Part shown: piece after piece, positions 54,541 to 63,704 of the stretch | How positions within the stretch are numbered: position 1 is the first letter of the stretch | Layout: the number at the start of each line of letters is the position of its first letter | Assembly: GCF_008641065.1 (NCBI RefSeq) | Contig: NZ_VTRS01000007.1 | Span: 1 to 64,000 of the forward strand | Reading direction: 5' to 3' | DNA: 64,000 bases | Origin: Rhabdaerophilum calidifontis | GTDB taxonomy: Bacteria; Pseudomonadota; Alphaproteobacteria; Rhizobiales; Beijerinckiaceae | Made by a program: the position numbers and the translations under genes | Notes under the pieces: model-generated | Told to the model about the DNA's origin: nothing | What the model saw: only the letters and a program-made list of their open reading frames with translations | The model's database searches: none

Positions 54541-55401
54541 ATGGCCCCGCAAACCTGCATGCTCTGCGGGCATGCGCTGGGCGATGCGCTGCTGGTCCAC
54601 GCGATTCCCGATCGGTTCGAGCGGGCCGTGGGGATCGCGGAAGCCGGCTACCGGCGGGTCTGGCGGGGCTGTCCGCATTGCGGCACGGCGACGAATATCC
54701 ACGACCCCGCCCATGCCAAGGCCATCAAGGCCGTCGGCGCCGCCTATTACGACATCGACTTCGCGGGCGGCGATCTCGCAGGCAAATACGCGAAGGTGAT
54801 GGCGCTCCCGCCGGAGCGCTCGGACAATGCCGGGCGGGTCGAGCGTGTTCTGGCGGCGCTGCGCCGCTGGGTTCTGCCCGTCGAGCCGGTCAAGGCCGTC
54901 GATATCGGCGCCGGGCTCTGGGTCTTCCTGGCGCGGCTTTCGGCGCGGGCCGATTTCGCGCTGTCGGCCGTTGCGATCGAGCCGGATCCGACCGCCGCGG
55001 CGCATCTGCGCGGGCTCGGCGGCTTTGCGGTCGAGCAGGGGCTGTTCTCGGGCGAGGATCGCCACCGGGATGCGAATCTCGTGACGCTCAACAAGGTGCT
55101 CGAACATGTCGCGCAGCCTGTGGAGCTGCTCCGGGCCGTCGCGCGGGTGCTCGATCCGGCGCGCGGGCTCGCCTATGTCGAGGTTCCGGATGTCGCGACG
55201 ATCGGCAACCGGCCGCCGGATGACAACATCCTTGGCGCGCTGCATGTTCATCTCTATAGCCCTACCGGCCTTGCGCTGGCGCTGACCCGCGCGGGGCTTG
55301 AGCCGCTGGAGATCGGCCGGGTGGTCGAGCCATCGGGGAAAATCACCGTCTTCGCCTTCGCGGCGCTGCGCCCCCTGGTCGATCGTCACGCCATGCGCTG
55401 A
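54541..55401 (+). CDS. Class I SAM-dependent methyltransferase with zinc ribbon
   Basis: The product is 286 residues. CMLCG and CPHCG form an N-terminal zinc ribbon. The segment ALPPERSDNAGRV and the motif NKVLEHVAQPVELL match the methyltransferase at 32588, so these are paralogs, each in a nonulosonic-acid/amidine block. Motif I is AVDIGAGLWVFLARL, with Trp where Gly is more usual. The gene lies between neuB copy 2 and the neuC-like gene. Confidence 0.79.
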   Translation: MAPQTCMLCGHALGDALLVHAIPDRFERAVGIAEAGYRRVWRGCPHCGTATNIHDPAHAKAIKAVGAAYYDIDFAGGDLAGKYAKVMALPPERSDNAGRVERVLAALRRWVLPVEPVKAVDIGAGLWVFLARLSARADFALSAVAIEPDPTAAAHLRGLGGFAVEQGLFSGEDRHRDANLVTLNKVLEHVAQPVELLRAVARVLDPARGLAYVEVPDVATIGNRPPDDNILGALHVHLYSPTGLALALTRAGLEPLEIGRVVEPSGKITVFAFAALRPLVDRHAMR

Positions 55402-55425
55402 ACGCGGCGGGGGAATGGAACGGGC

Positions 55426-56592
55426 ATGAAAAAGATCTGTTGCGTCATCGGCTCGCGGGCCAATTACAGCTCGATCAAATCCGCGCTCGGCGCGATCCGG
55501 GCGCATCCGGGCCTGCGCCTACAGCTCGTCTGCATGGCGTCGGCGCTGCTCGACCGCTACGGCAGCGTCGTGAACCTCATCGAACGCGACGGGTTCGAGA
55601 TCGACGAGCGGCTGCACATCCTGCTGGAAGGCGAGACTCCGGCCACGATGGCGAAATCGACCGGTGTCGGGCTGATCGAGCTTCCCTCCGCCTTCGAGCG
55701 GCTGAAGCCCGATATCGTCATCACGGTCGGGGACCGCTTCGAGACCATGGCGACCACGCTCGCGGCCGCCTACATGAACATTCCCGTCGCGCATACCATG
55801 GGCGGGGAGGTCACCGGGACGATCGACGAGAGCATCCGCCACGCGGTGACGAAATTCGCCCATATCCATTTCCCGGCGAGCCGGGATGCCGCACAGCGGA
55901 TCGAGCGGCTCGGCGAGCGGCCGGAGATGATCTTCCGCGTCGGCTGCCCGCGCATCGATCTGGTGGCCGAAATCCTCGGCGCGGATGACGGCACCGCGAC
56001 GCTCGACGCCGCCGATCAGCTCTTCGCGACGGGCGTCGGCGCCAGGCTCGACCTCTCCCGCCCCTTCGCGATCGTGAGCCAGCACCCCGTCACGACGGAA
56101 TACGGCGAGGGCGAGGCGCAGATCACCGCGACGCTCGAAGCGGTGCGGCGCAACGGATTGCAGGCGATCGTGCTGTGGCCCAACGCGGATGCCGGCTCCG
56201 AGGACATCGCCCGCGGCATGCGCAAATGGCGCGAGAAGGGGCTCGCCGAGGGGCTGCACTTCTTCAAGAACCTGCCGATCGCCACCTATGTGCGGCTGAT
56301 GGCGCGGACGGCCTGTCTCGTCGGCAATTCGTCGAGCGGCATCCGCGAGGGCGCCTATATCGGCACGCCGGTCGTCAATGTCGGCAGCCGTCAGGACAGC
56401 CGCGAACGCGGGCGCAACGTCCTGGATGTCGATCACAATGCCGGGGCCATCGGTGATGCGATCGCCGCGCAGATGGCCCATGGCCGCTACCCGATGGAGG
56501 ATATCTACGGCGATGGCCATGCCGGCGCGCGCATCGCCGAGATCCTCGCGACGATCGGGCCGGTCCGGGTCCAGAAGACCATCACCTATTGA
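55426..56592 (+). CDS. neuC: UDP-GlcNAc 2-epimerase, hydrolysing, NeuC/LegG-like
   Basis: The 388-residue product contains VIGSRANYSSIKSAL, VTVGDRFETMATTLAAAYM, GGEVTGTIDESIRHAVTKFA and GNSSSGIREG, all typical of hydrolysing NeuC/LegG/NnaA epimerases. It removes UDP and epimerises C2, yielding free ManNAc or a 6-deoxy-diacetamido sugar for the NeuB-type synthase. It is distinct from the WecB-type enzyme at 20425, which has HLEAGLRS and related motifs. Confidence 0.88.
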   Translation: MKKICCVIGSRANYSSIKSALGAIRAHPGLRLQLVCMASALLDRYGSVVNLIERDGFEIDERLHILLEGETPATMAKSTGVGLIELPSAFERLKPDIVITVGDRFETMATTLAAAYMNIPVAHTMGGEVTGTIDESIRHAVTKFAHIHFPASRDAAQRIERLGERPEMIFRVGCPRIDLVAEILGADDGTATLDAADQLFATGVGARLDLSRPFAIVSQHPVTTEYGEGEAQITATLEAVRRNGLQAIVLWPNADAGSEDIARGMRKWREKGLAEGLHFFKNLPIATYVRLMARTACLVGNSSSGIREGAYIGTPVVNVGSRQDSRERGRNVLDVDHNAGAIGDAIAAQMAHGRYPMEDIYGDGHAGARIAEILATIGPVRVQKTITY

Positions 56593-56596
56593 CGCG

Positions 56597-57292
56597 ATGC
56601 GGTTCCTCGCCATCATCCCGGCCCGGGGCGGCTCCAAGGGGGTTCCGCGCAAGAACATCCGGATGGTCGCCGGCCGCCCGCTCATCGCCTGGACGATCGA
56701 GGCCGCGCGGCTTTCCGGCGCGCTCGACCGGATCGCCGTCTCGACGGAGGATGCCGAGATCGCGGCGATCGCGCGCGCCTGGGGCGCCGAGATTTTCGAG
56801 CGCCCCGCCGCCCTGGCGGAGGATGCGACGCCGACGCGCGATGTCCTCTGGCATCATGTCGCGGATTGCGCCGCCGCAGGCTATCATCCCGATGCGGTGG
56901 TGACGCTGCAGCCGACATCGCCGCTGCGCCGCCCCGAGCAGTTGCGCGCGGCCTGCGCGGCCTTTGCGGCCGATCCCCGCGCCGACAGCCTCGTGAGCTG
57001 CATCGATGTGCCGCATATCTTCCACCCGCTTTCGGTCATGCGCCTCGGCCCGGACGGATATCTGCGGCCCTATCTCGATCAGCCGGCGACGCCGACGCGG
57101 CGGCAGGAGAAGCCGCCGGCGCTGGCCCGCAACGGCGCCGCAATCTACATCACCCGCACGGCGCGGCTCGCCGATTACGTGTTCGGCGGCAATCTGCTCC
57201 CCTTCCCGATGCCTGTCGAGGACAGCCTCGACATCGACGAGGAGCAGGATCTGGAGGCGGCCGAGCGGTGCCTGAGGGAGCGTCACCCGTGA
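56597..57292 (+). CDS. neuA: CMP-nonulosonate cytidylyltransferase, NeuA/LegF-like
   Basis: The 231-residue product has FLAIIPARGGSKGVPRKNI (nucleotide-binding P-loop-like segment) and TLQPTSPLRRPEQL, plus the acidic DSLDIDEEQDLE near the C-terminus that binds metal. It activates the 9-carbon acid from NeuB as the CMP-sugar for transfer. It sits 4 bases after the NeuC-like gene. LegF versus NeuA or PseF cannot be separated by eye. Confidence 0.86.
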   Translation: MRFLAIIPARGGSKGVPRKNIRMVAGRPLIAWTIEAARLSGALDRIAVSTEDAEIAAIARAWGAEIFERPAALAEDATPTRDVLWHHVADCAAAGYHPDAVVTLQPTSPLRRPEQLRAACAAFAADPRADSLVSCIDVPHIFHPLSVMRLGPDGYLRPYLDQPATPTRRQEKPPALARNGAAIYITRTARLADYVFGGNLLPFPMPVEDSLDIDEEQDLEAAERCLRERHP

Positions 57293-58974
57293 TGGCGCTG
57301 GGGTCTCTGCCCCGCCGGCTGCGGACACGGGCCTTGCTCGAAATGGACGCGCTGCGCTTCCGCCGCGCGCTCGGCGCCTGGCGCGCCGCGAGGCCCCCGG
57401 CCGGGGCGCGCCGGACGCTGCTGATCTCCGATCTGTTCATGATGACGGCGACGGCCAAGGTCGAGGCCCTGATTGCCGGCACGCTCGAGGCGCGACACGG
57501 CTTCCGCAGCGTGGTGCTGCTGCGGCAACGGGAGCCGGTGATCGAGCGCATCTATCGCGCGGCCTGCCGCGACGTGGAATTCCGCTATTTCGACGCTCTC
57601 CTGGCGGCGGAGGATCCCGCTCCCCATCGCGCCGAGGCGGCGCGGCTGCTGGCGCCGCTGGGCAGCATCGCCGAGGTCGCGGCACTGGAGCTCGAAGGGT
57701 TCCGGACCGGCCGCAACGCGCTTTCAGCGGTGTTTCGCCGCCGGCGGGCCGGGCAGATCGACCTCGCCGATCCGGCGCTGCGTGAGGAGGTGCTGGGCGA
57801 GATCGCCGCCTCGCTTCGCGCGGCCGCCACCATGCGCCGGCTGGTCGGCGCGCTGCGGCCGGACCGGGCGCTGTTCAACGAGCGTGGCTATACGCCGGCG
57901 GGGGAGGTGTTCGATGCCTGCCTTCTGGCCGGCTGCGAGGCGGTGCAATGGTTCGGGGCGCCGAGTTCCGAGAGCCTGATGTATACGCGCTACCGGCTCG
58001 ACAATCGCGGCATGCATCCCATGGCGCTCGCGCCGGCGACCTGGGCGGCGATCAAGGCCCGGCCCTGGTCGGAGGCCGATGACGCGGCGGTGCTGGCGCG
58101 GATCCGGCGCAACTATACTGGCGGCGGCTGGTATAACCGCCAGAAGCTGCAGGAGGGCAAGGTCGCGCTCTCGCCGGCGGAGACCCGCGCCGCCCTGGAC
58201 CTGCCGCCGGGAAAGCCGGTGGCGGTGATCTTCGCCCATATCCTCTACGACGCCACCTTCTTCTATGGCGAGAGCCTCTTCGCCGATTATCAGGAATGGC
58301 TCGTCGAGACGGTCCGGCACGCGATCGCCAATCCGGCACTGACCTGGATCGTCAAGGTGCATCCGGTCAATGTGTGGCGCTCGAAAATGGACGGCGCCGC
58401 GATGGAGCAGCTCGAGGCGGCCGCGCTCGCCCGTGCCTTCGGCGCCTTGCCGGACCATGTCCGGCTGATGCCGGCGGATACGCCCGTCAACACCGCCTCG
58501 CTCTACGCGATCACCGATTACGGGCTGACGGTGCGCGGAACGGTGGGCATGGAGCTCCCATGCTTCGGCGTTCCCGTCGTCACGGCCGGAACCGGGCGCT
58601 ATTCCGGCCTCGGCTTCACGCTCGATCCGCCGACACGGGCCGAGTTCGCCGACCTGCTCGGCCGCCTGCACGACGTGCCGCGGCTCGATCCGGCAACGAT
58701 CCGCCTCGCCCGGCAGCATTACAACGCGGCGCTCAACCTGCGCCCGCAGCCCATGACCTCGTTCCTGCTCGATTTCGACGCCGGAACCTTCGGGCTTCCG
58801 GAATTGCGGCAGAATACCCGTCTGCAGGCCGCATCCCAGGGCGAGGCCTGGCGCCCCGGCCCGGACCTCGAACGCCTTGCGGATTGGATCGAATCCCGGA
58901 CGCCGCTTGATCTTCTCGCGATTGCCGATCAAGACCTCGGGGTGTTCCCACGCGCCGAGGAGCCCACCGGATGA
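57289..58974 (+). CDS. Probable capsule-type glycan biosynthesis protein (GT-B-like)
   Basis: The product is 561 residues from GTG 57289; ATG 57292 is equally possible, with GAGGGAG upstream. The C-terminal half includes FAHILYDATFFYGESLF, WIVKVHPVN and VRGTVGMELPCFGVPVVTAGTGRYSGLGF (quoted in two parts by position 58528-58614). This is reminiscent of Kps/Lip capsule transferases that recognise CMP-sugars. The N-terminal half has no recognised motif. It follows the CMP-activating gene, so it may transfer the nonulosonic acid (inference). Confidence 0.6.
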   Translation: MMALGSLPRRLRTRALLEMDALRFRRALGAWRAARPPAGARRTLLISDLFMMTATAKVEALIAGTLEARHGFRSVVLLRQREPVIERIYRAACRDVEFRYFDALLAAEDPAPHRAEAARLLAPLGSIAEVAALELEGFRTGRNALSAVFRRRRAGQIDLADPALREEVLGEIAASLRAAATMRRLVGALRPDRALFNERGYTPAGEVFDACLLAGCEAVQWFGAPSSESLMYTRYRLDNRGMHPMALAPATWAAIKARPWSEADDAAVLARIRRNYTGGGWYNRQKLQEGKVALSPAETRAALDLPPGKPVAVIFAHILYDATFFYGESLFADYQEWLVETVRHAIANPALTWIVKVHPVNVWRSKMDGAAMEQLEAAALARAFGALPDHVRLMPADTPVNTASLYAITDYGLTVRGTVGMELPCFGVPVVTAGTGRYSGLGFTLDPPTRAEFADLLGRLHDVPRLDPATIRLARQHYNAALNLRPQPMTSFLLDFDAGTFGLPELRQNTRLQAASQGEAWRPGPDLERLADWIESRTPLDLLAIADQDLGVFPRAEEPTG

Positions 58975-59702
58975 AGGCCGAGCAATATCCCGAACTGGTC
59001 TGGACGCCCGAGATGATCGCGCGGTTCTGGGATTGGCAGGCCGGCACGCCGGAAGTCTATTTCACCTATCAGTTCGGCGCGGAGATCGCCCGCACCCTGG
59101 CGCCCTGGTTCGCAGGGCGGCGGCGCATCCTCGATTACGGCTGCGGCGTGGGCTATCTCATTCCGCATCTGTGCCGGCATGCGGCGGAAGTGCATGCCGC
59201 CGATACCTCCGAGGTCAGCGTTGCCGAGGTCAACCGCCGGCTCGGCCATCTCGAGCGCTTTCGGGGCGCCTCGACGATCCGCGCCCTTGCCGAGCGTGGC
59301 GAGACCTTCGATGTCGTGCTGGTGATCGAGGTGATCGAGCATCTCTATGACGATGCGCTCGCGGCCCTGTTCGCCGATGTGCGGGCGCGCCTCGCGCCGG
59401 GCGGCATCGCGATCTTCTCGACGCCGAACAACGAGGATCGCAGACGCAACATGATCCTGTGCCCGGAGAGCGGCAAGCTGTTCCACCGCTGGCAGCATGT
59501 GCGCTCCTGGTCCGCCGAGAGCCTGGAGCGCAGCCTCCAGCAGGCCGGCTTCGTGCCCGAAGCGATGATCGAGACCGACATGTCGCGTCCCAGGGTCTCT
59601 TCGCCGGGCATGGCATTGCGGGCTTTCACGAGGCGCATGCTGCATGGTCCGGCCGGCAAGCCGCATCTCGTGGCCGTCGCGCAGCGGAGCGCAGCGTCGT
59701 GA
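58971..59702 (+). CDS. Class I SAM-dependent methyltransferase
   Basis: The product is 243 residues. Motif I is ILDYGCGVGYLIPHL, then VVLVIEVIEHLYDDAL and IAIFSTPNNEDRRRN. It overlaps neighbours by 4 bases at both ends. A simple Methyltransf_23 protein; the substrate is unknown. It is followed directly by a second methyltransferase. Confidence 0.8.
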   Translation: MKAEQYPELVWTPEMIARFWDWQAGTPEVYFTYQFGAEIARTLAPWFAGRRRILDYGCGVGYLIPHLCRHAAEVHAADTSEVSVAEVNRRLGHLERFRGASTIRALAERGETFDVVLVIEVIEHLYDDALAALFADVRARLAPGGIAIFSTPNNEDRRRNMILCPESGKLFHRWQHVRSWSAESLERSLQQAGFVPEAMIETDMSRPRVSSPGMALRAFTRRMLHGPAGKPHLVAVAQRSAAS

Positions 59703-60664
59703 GCGGGGGCTCCCTGAACCCCCAGGCGCAGGCGCTTCTCGCGGAGGTGCTGGGACCGGCCTGGCGCGTCTCGGCAGAGGAACTGATCGCGGCCGATGGC
59801 ACGCGCGTGCCCGTGCAGGACGGGGTCACCCGTTTCCGCGAGGAAGACAGTTACAATCGCTCCTTCGCGCTCCAATGGGGCGCATTCCGAACCAACCAGC
59901 TTGACGAGGTCAACGGCTCCAACCTCTCGATGCTCCGTTTCGCCGAAACCGGCTGGACCGCAGAGATGCTGAACGGGCAGCGCGTGCTGGAGGCGGGATG
60001 CGGCGCCGGCCGGTTCACCGCCATCCTGGCGCGCCTCGGCGCCCGGCTCGTGGCGCTCGATTATTCGAGCGCGGTCGATGTGAGCCGCCAGAACAATGAG
60101 GAGAAGGGCGAGATCGCCTTCGTGCAGGCGGATATCCTGGCGATGCCGTTCCAGCCCGGCAGTTTCGATTTCGTCTTCTGCCACGGCGTTCTCCAGCATA
60201 CGCCGGACCCGGAGCGCGCCTTCCACGCCCTCTTGCGCATGGTTCGGCCTGGCGGGCGCCTCTCGGCCGATATCTACCGCAAGGATGGCCTCATCCGGCC
60301 GTGGAAATCGAAATATCTCTGGCGGTGGTGGACCACCCGCATCGCGCCCGACAGGCTGCTCGCCTTCCTGCGCTGGTTCATTCCCAAATGGTTGCCGATC
60401 GATACGGCGATCAAGTCCATTCCCTATGCCGGCAATTATCTCGGTTCGGTCATCCCGTGCTGGAACTACAGCAATCGCGCGCTATCGCCCGAGCAGAAGC
60501 GCGAATGGGCGATCATGGATACGTTCGACGCCCTTGCCCCCGCCTATGATCTGCCGGCGCATATCGACGATGTGCGCCGATGGGCGCGCGAAGCAGGGCT
60601 CGTGGATGCCGAGATCCGTCCGGGTGGCAACGGCGTTGTGATCAACGCGATCAAACCCCTTTAG
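59699..60664 (+). CDS. Class I SAM-dependent methyltransferase
   Basis: The product is 321 residues starting at GTG 59699 (GTGA overlap). The N-terminal region has VPVQDGVTRF, similar to the short Trm112-like segment seen in some sugar methyltransferases. Motif I is VLEAGCGAGRFTAIL and motif IV is FDFVFCHGVLQHTPDPERAF. The C-terminal third includes WRWWTTRIAPDRLLAFL, possibly membrane-associated. The substrate is unknown. Confidence 0.8.
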   Translation: MSGGSLNPQAQALLAEVLGPAWRVSAEELIAADGTRVPVQDGVTRFREEDSYNRSFALQWGAFRTNQLDEVNGSNLSMLRFAETGWTAEMLNGQRVLEAGCGAGRFTAILARLGARLVALDYSSAVDVSRQNNEEKGEIAFVQADILAMPFQPGSFDFVFCHGVLQHTPDPERAFHALLRMVRPGGRLSADIYRKDGLIRPWKSKYLWRWWTTRIAPDRLLAFLRWFIPKWLPIDTAIKSIPYAGNYLGSVIPCWNYSNRALSPEQKREWAIMDTFDALAPAYDLPAHIDDVRRWAREAGLVDAEIRPGGNGVVINAIKPL

Positions 60665-60669
60665 CGATC

Positions 60670-62460
60670 ATGTGCGGCATCGTCGGCTTTCAGGGAGACG
60701 AAGCGGACGAGCAGGTCGCGCGCATGAACGCCGCCCAGGCGCATCGCGGGCCGGACGGGGCGGGAAGCCACGCGGTGCCGGAACTCGGCTTCGCGATGGC
60801 GATGCGCCGTCTCGCCATCATCGACATCGCCGGCGGTCGGCAGCCGCTGGTCAGCGCGGACGGGCGCTACGCGCTCGTCTTCAACGGCGAGATCTTCAAT
60901 GCGCCGGAGCTGCGCCGGGAACTCGAGGCGCGCGGCATCCGGTTCGCTTCCGATCATTCCGACACCGAGACCCTGTTCCGCCTGCTGGTCGCCGACGGGC
61001 CGCAGGCCGTCTCCCGCCTCAACGGCATGTTCGCCTTCGCCTTCCTCGACCGGGAGGCCGGCACGCTGGCGCTCGGGCGCGACCGCTTCGGCATCAAGCC
61101 GCTGCATTACGCCGAATGCGCCGGCGGCTTCGCGTTCGCATCCGAGATCAAGTCCCTCCTGGCGCTGAACGCGCTCGATGCCGCGCCGGACCCGGCGGCT
61201 GCGGCGCATTTCCTTACCCTGCATTACGTGCCGGGCGAAACCACGGCGTTCCGCAGCATTCGCCGCGTGCCGCCGGGCACCGTGCTGGAGCGCGATCTGC
61301 GCTCGGGCGCGACGCGGCTAACGCGGTTCTGGCGGCTCTCCTACGCGCCGGATCACCGGCGATCGCGGGCCGAATGGCGCGAGGCGATCCGCGAGACGCT
61401 CCGGGGCGCCGTGCGGCGCTGGGCATGGGCGGATGTCCCGGTCGCGGTGAGCCTCTCCGGCGGGCTCGACAGTTCGGCTGTGGCCGCCTTCGCCGCGCTC
61501 GAGGGCATCCCCGTCAGTGCCGTGTCGCTGGGCTTCGACGGCCCGGACGAGGCGCCCTGGAACGAATTGCCGCTGGCGCGCGAGGTCGCGGCGCGCTGGA
61601 ACATTCCCCATGAGGAAATCGTGCTCAGGCCCGAGGCGCTGATCGAGCGCCTGCCGGCCATGGTCGCGGCGCTCGACGAGCCCTATGCCGGCGGTCTGCC
61701 CTCCTGGTTCGTGTTCGAGGCGATGGCGCGGCGCGTGAAGGTCGGCCTGACCGGGGTTGGCGGCGACGAGATGTTCGGCAATTACGGCAAATGGCTGGGG
61801 CTGGAGCGCCGCTGGTTCGGCCGGTTCGGCCGCCGCCCCGCTGGCGCGGTGAGCCGGGAGCTGTTCGCCGAGCGGCTGGTCGGGCGCTATTATTACGCCG
61901 ACGCGGCGGCGAAGGCGGCGCTGCTGGTCGATCCGCCCCCGGTCGCGGCCGCGACGGAGACGCTGCTCTTCGAACGGTTCGAGGCCGCGGTGCGGGCGGG
62001 GCAGGGGCTCCGGGATGCCTGGGCGATCACCGATATCGAGACCCAGCTCGCCGACGAGTTCCTGATGATGACGGACCGGTTCTCGATGGCGCATGGCCTC
62101 GAGGCCCGCACGCCGTTCCTCGACAACGAATTCGTGGACCTGGTCCGCACCATCCCGGAAACGGTGCGCACCGCCCCCGGCGATCTCAAGGGTCTGCTCC
62201 GGGAGGCCGTGGCGCCCCTGCTGCCCGCGGCCTTGCTGAATGCTCCCAAGCGCGGTTTCGTCCTCCCGCTCGCGAACTGGCTCCGCGGCCAGCTCCGCGG
62301 CCTTGTCGAGGAGAGGCTGGCCGAGCCGGCGCTGCGCCGGCAGCGGATCTTCCGCCCGGAGGCGGTCGCCGCCATCACCGCCGCCCATTTCGCCGGCGAG
62401 AACCGCACCGCCCAGCTCTGGCCGCTCCTGATGTATCAGCTCTGGATCGACAGCCGGTGA
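60670..62460 (+). CDS. asnB: Glutamine-hydrolysing asparagine synthetase-like amidotransferase (copy 4)
   Basis: The product is 596 residues with an intact MCGIVGF start, AHRGPDGAGSH and FNGEIFN glutaminase motifs. PP-loop SGGLDSS is at about residues 263-269, followed by GVGGDEMFGNYGKW. It probably amidates a carboxyl-bearing glycan precursor. The last 4 bases overlap the next GT4 start (GTGA). Confidence 0.87.
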   Translation: MCGIVGFQGDEADEQVARMNAAQAHRGPDGAGSHAVPELGFAMAMRRLAIIDIAGGRQPLVSADGRYALVFNGEIFNAPELRRELEARGIRFASDHSDTETLFRLLVADGPQAVSRLNGMFAFAFLDREAGTLALGRDRFGIKPLHYAECAGGFAFASEIKSLLALNALDAAPDPAAAAHFLTLHYVPGETTAFRSIRRVPPGTVLERDLRSGATRLTRFWRLSYAPDHRRSRAEWREAIRETLRGAVRRWAWADVPVAVSLSGGLDSSAVAAFAALEGIPVSAVSLGFDGPDEAPWNELPLAREVAARWNIPHEEIVLRPEALIERLPAMVAALDEPYAGGLPSWFVFEAMARRVKVGLTGVGGDEMFGNYGKWLGLERRWFGRFGRRPAGAVSRELFAERLVGRYYYADAAAKAALLVDPPPVAAATETLLFERFEAAVRAGQGLRDAWAITDIETQLADEFLMMTDRFSMAHGLEARTPFLDNEFVDLVRTIPETVRTAPGDLKGLLREAVAPLLPAALLNAPKRGFVLPLANWLRGQLRGLVEERLAEPALRRQRIFRPEAVAAITAAHFAGENRTAQLWPLLMYQLWIDSR

Positions 62461-63704
62461 CCCTCTCCGTCGTCCATATCTCCACGAGCGATATCGAGGG
62501 CGGCTCCGCACGCTCCGCCTGGCGCATCCATTCCGGGCTCCTGGCGCGGGGCCTGCGCTCGCGCATGCTGGTCGGCTGGAAATCCTCGGCGAGCGCGGAG
62601 GTGGCGGAGATCGCGGAGGCGCGCTGGCTCCGCCGCCTCGACAATCTCGCGAGCCGGATCACCGGGCGCATCGGGCTGCAATATTGCGCGATTCCCTCCT
62701 CGTTCGGGCTGCCGGGGCATCCCTGGCTTGCCGATATCGATGTCATCCAGCTCTACAATCTTCATGGCGGGTATTTCGATCTCGCGGCGCTGCCCGCGCT
62801 GGCGCGCCGCGCGCCCATCGTCTGGCGGCTTTCCGATCTCTGGCCGGTCACCGGGCATTGCGCCTATCCCGGCTCCTGCGAGCGCTGGCGCATCGGCTGC
62901 GGCCAATGCCCGGATCTTGCGACCTATCCGGCCATCGGGCTCGATTTCACCCGCTTTCTCGCATCCCGGAAGCGCCGGCTCTACCGGCGGATCGCGCGGA
63001 TGACGATCGTCGCGCCGTCGAGCTGGACCGAAAGCCAGGCCCGTGCGGCGCCGGCCCTTGCCGGGTTTCCGGTTCTCCGCATCCCGAACGGGATCGACAC
63101 GCTGCGCTTCCGGCCGCAGGATCGCATTGCGGCGCGCGCGCGGCTGGGGATCGCGGATGACCGGCCCGCGATCCTGTTCAACGCCCATATCGCCTTCGAC
63201 AATCCGCGGAAGGGCACGGATATGCTGCTGGCGATCCTGCGCGCCCTGCCGGAGCCCGAACGCTTCTGCCTGATCGTGGCGGGGCGCGACAGCGAGAAAT
63301 GGCGCGGGCAGACGCCGCTCGCCACCTATCCGCTGGGCTATGTCACCGGGGAGGCGCGCCTTGCCGATCTCTACGCGGCCTGTGATCTCGTCGCGCTGCC
63401 CTCCGGCGTCGAGAATCTGCCGAACACCGCCCTGGAGGCGCTGGCCAGCGGCCGGCCGATGATCGCGTTCGATATCGGCGGGATGCGCGACGCGGTTCGC
63501 GACGGCGAGAGCGGCTTCTGCGTGCCGGCGGGGGATCGGGACGCCTTCGGCGCGGCACTCACAGGCCTCGTCAGGGATGCCGCGCTCCGGTCGCGGCTCG
63601 CCCATGGCGCGCGGGCGCTCGCCGAGCGGGAATTCGCCCATGCGATCGAGATCGACCGTTTCGCGCGGCTTTATGCCGAATTGGGGAGCCGGAGCGCGCC
63701 ATGA
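62457..63704 (+). CDS. Glycosyltransferase family 4
   Basis: The product is 415 residues from GTG 62457. The N-terminal domain has HISTSDIEGGSARSAWRIH and the Cys-rich GHCAYPGSCERWRIGCGQC, found in WcaC-like enzymes that follow colanic-type glycan synthesis. The donor domain has GVENLPNTALEALASGRPMIAFD with E-x7-E. It probably adds one sugar at the cytoplasmic membrane face. It overlaps the next gene by 4 bases. Confidence 0.85.
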   Translation: MTLSVVHISTSDIEGGSARSAWRIHSGLLARGLRSRMLVGWKSSASAEVAEIAEARWLRRLDNLASRITGRIGLQYCAIPSSFGLPGHPWLADIDVIQLYNLHGGYFDLAALPALARRAPIVWRLSDLWPVTGHCAYPGSCERWRIGCGQCPDLATYPAIGLDFTRFLASRKRRLYRRIARMTIVAPSSWTESQARAAPALAGFPVLRIPNGIDTLRFRPQDRIAARARLGIADDRPAILFNAHIAFDNPRKGTDMLLAILRALPEPERFCLIVAGRDSEKWRGQTPLATYPLGYVTGEARLADLYAACDLVALPSGVENLPNTALEALASGRPMIAFDIGGMRDAVRDGESGFCVPAGDRDAFGAALTGLVRDAALRSRLAHGARALAEREFAHAIEIDRFARLYAELGSRSAP

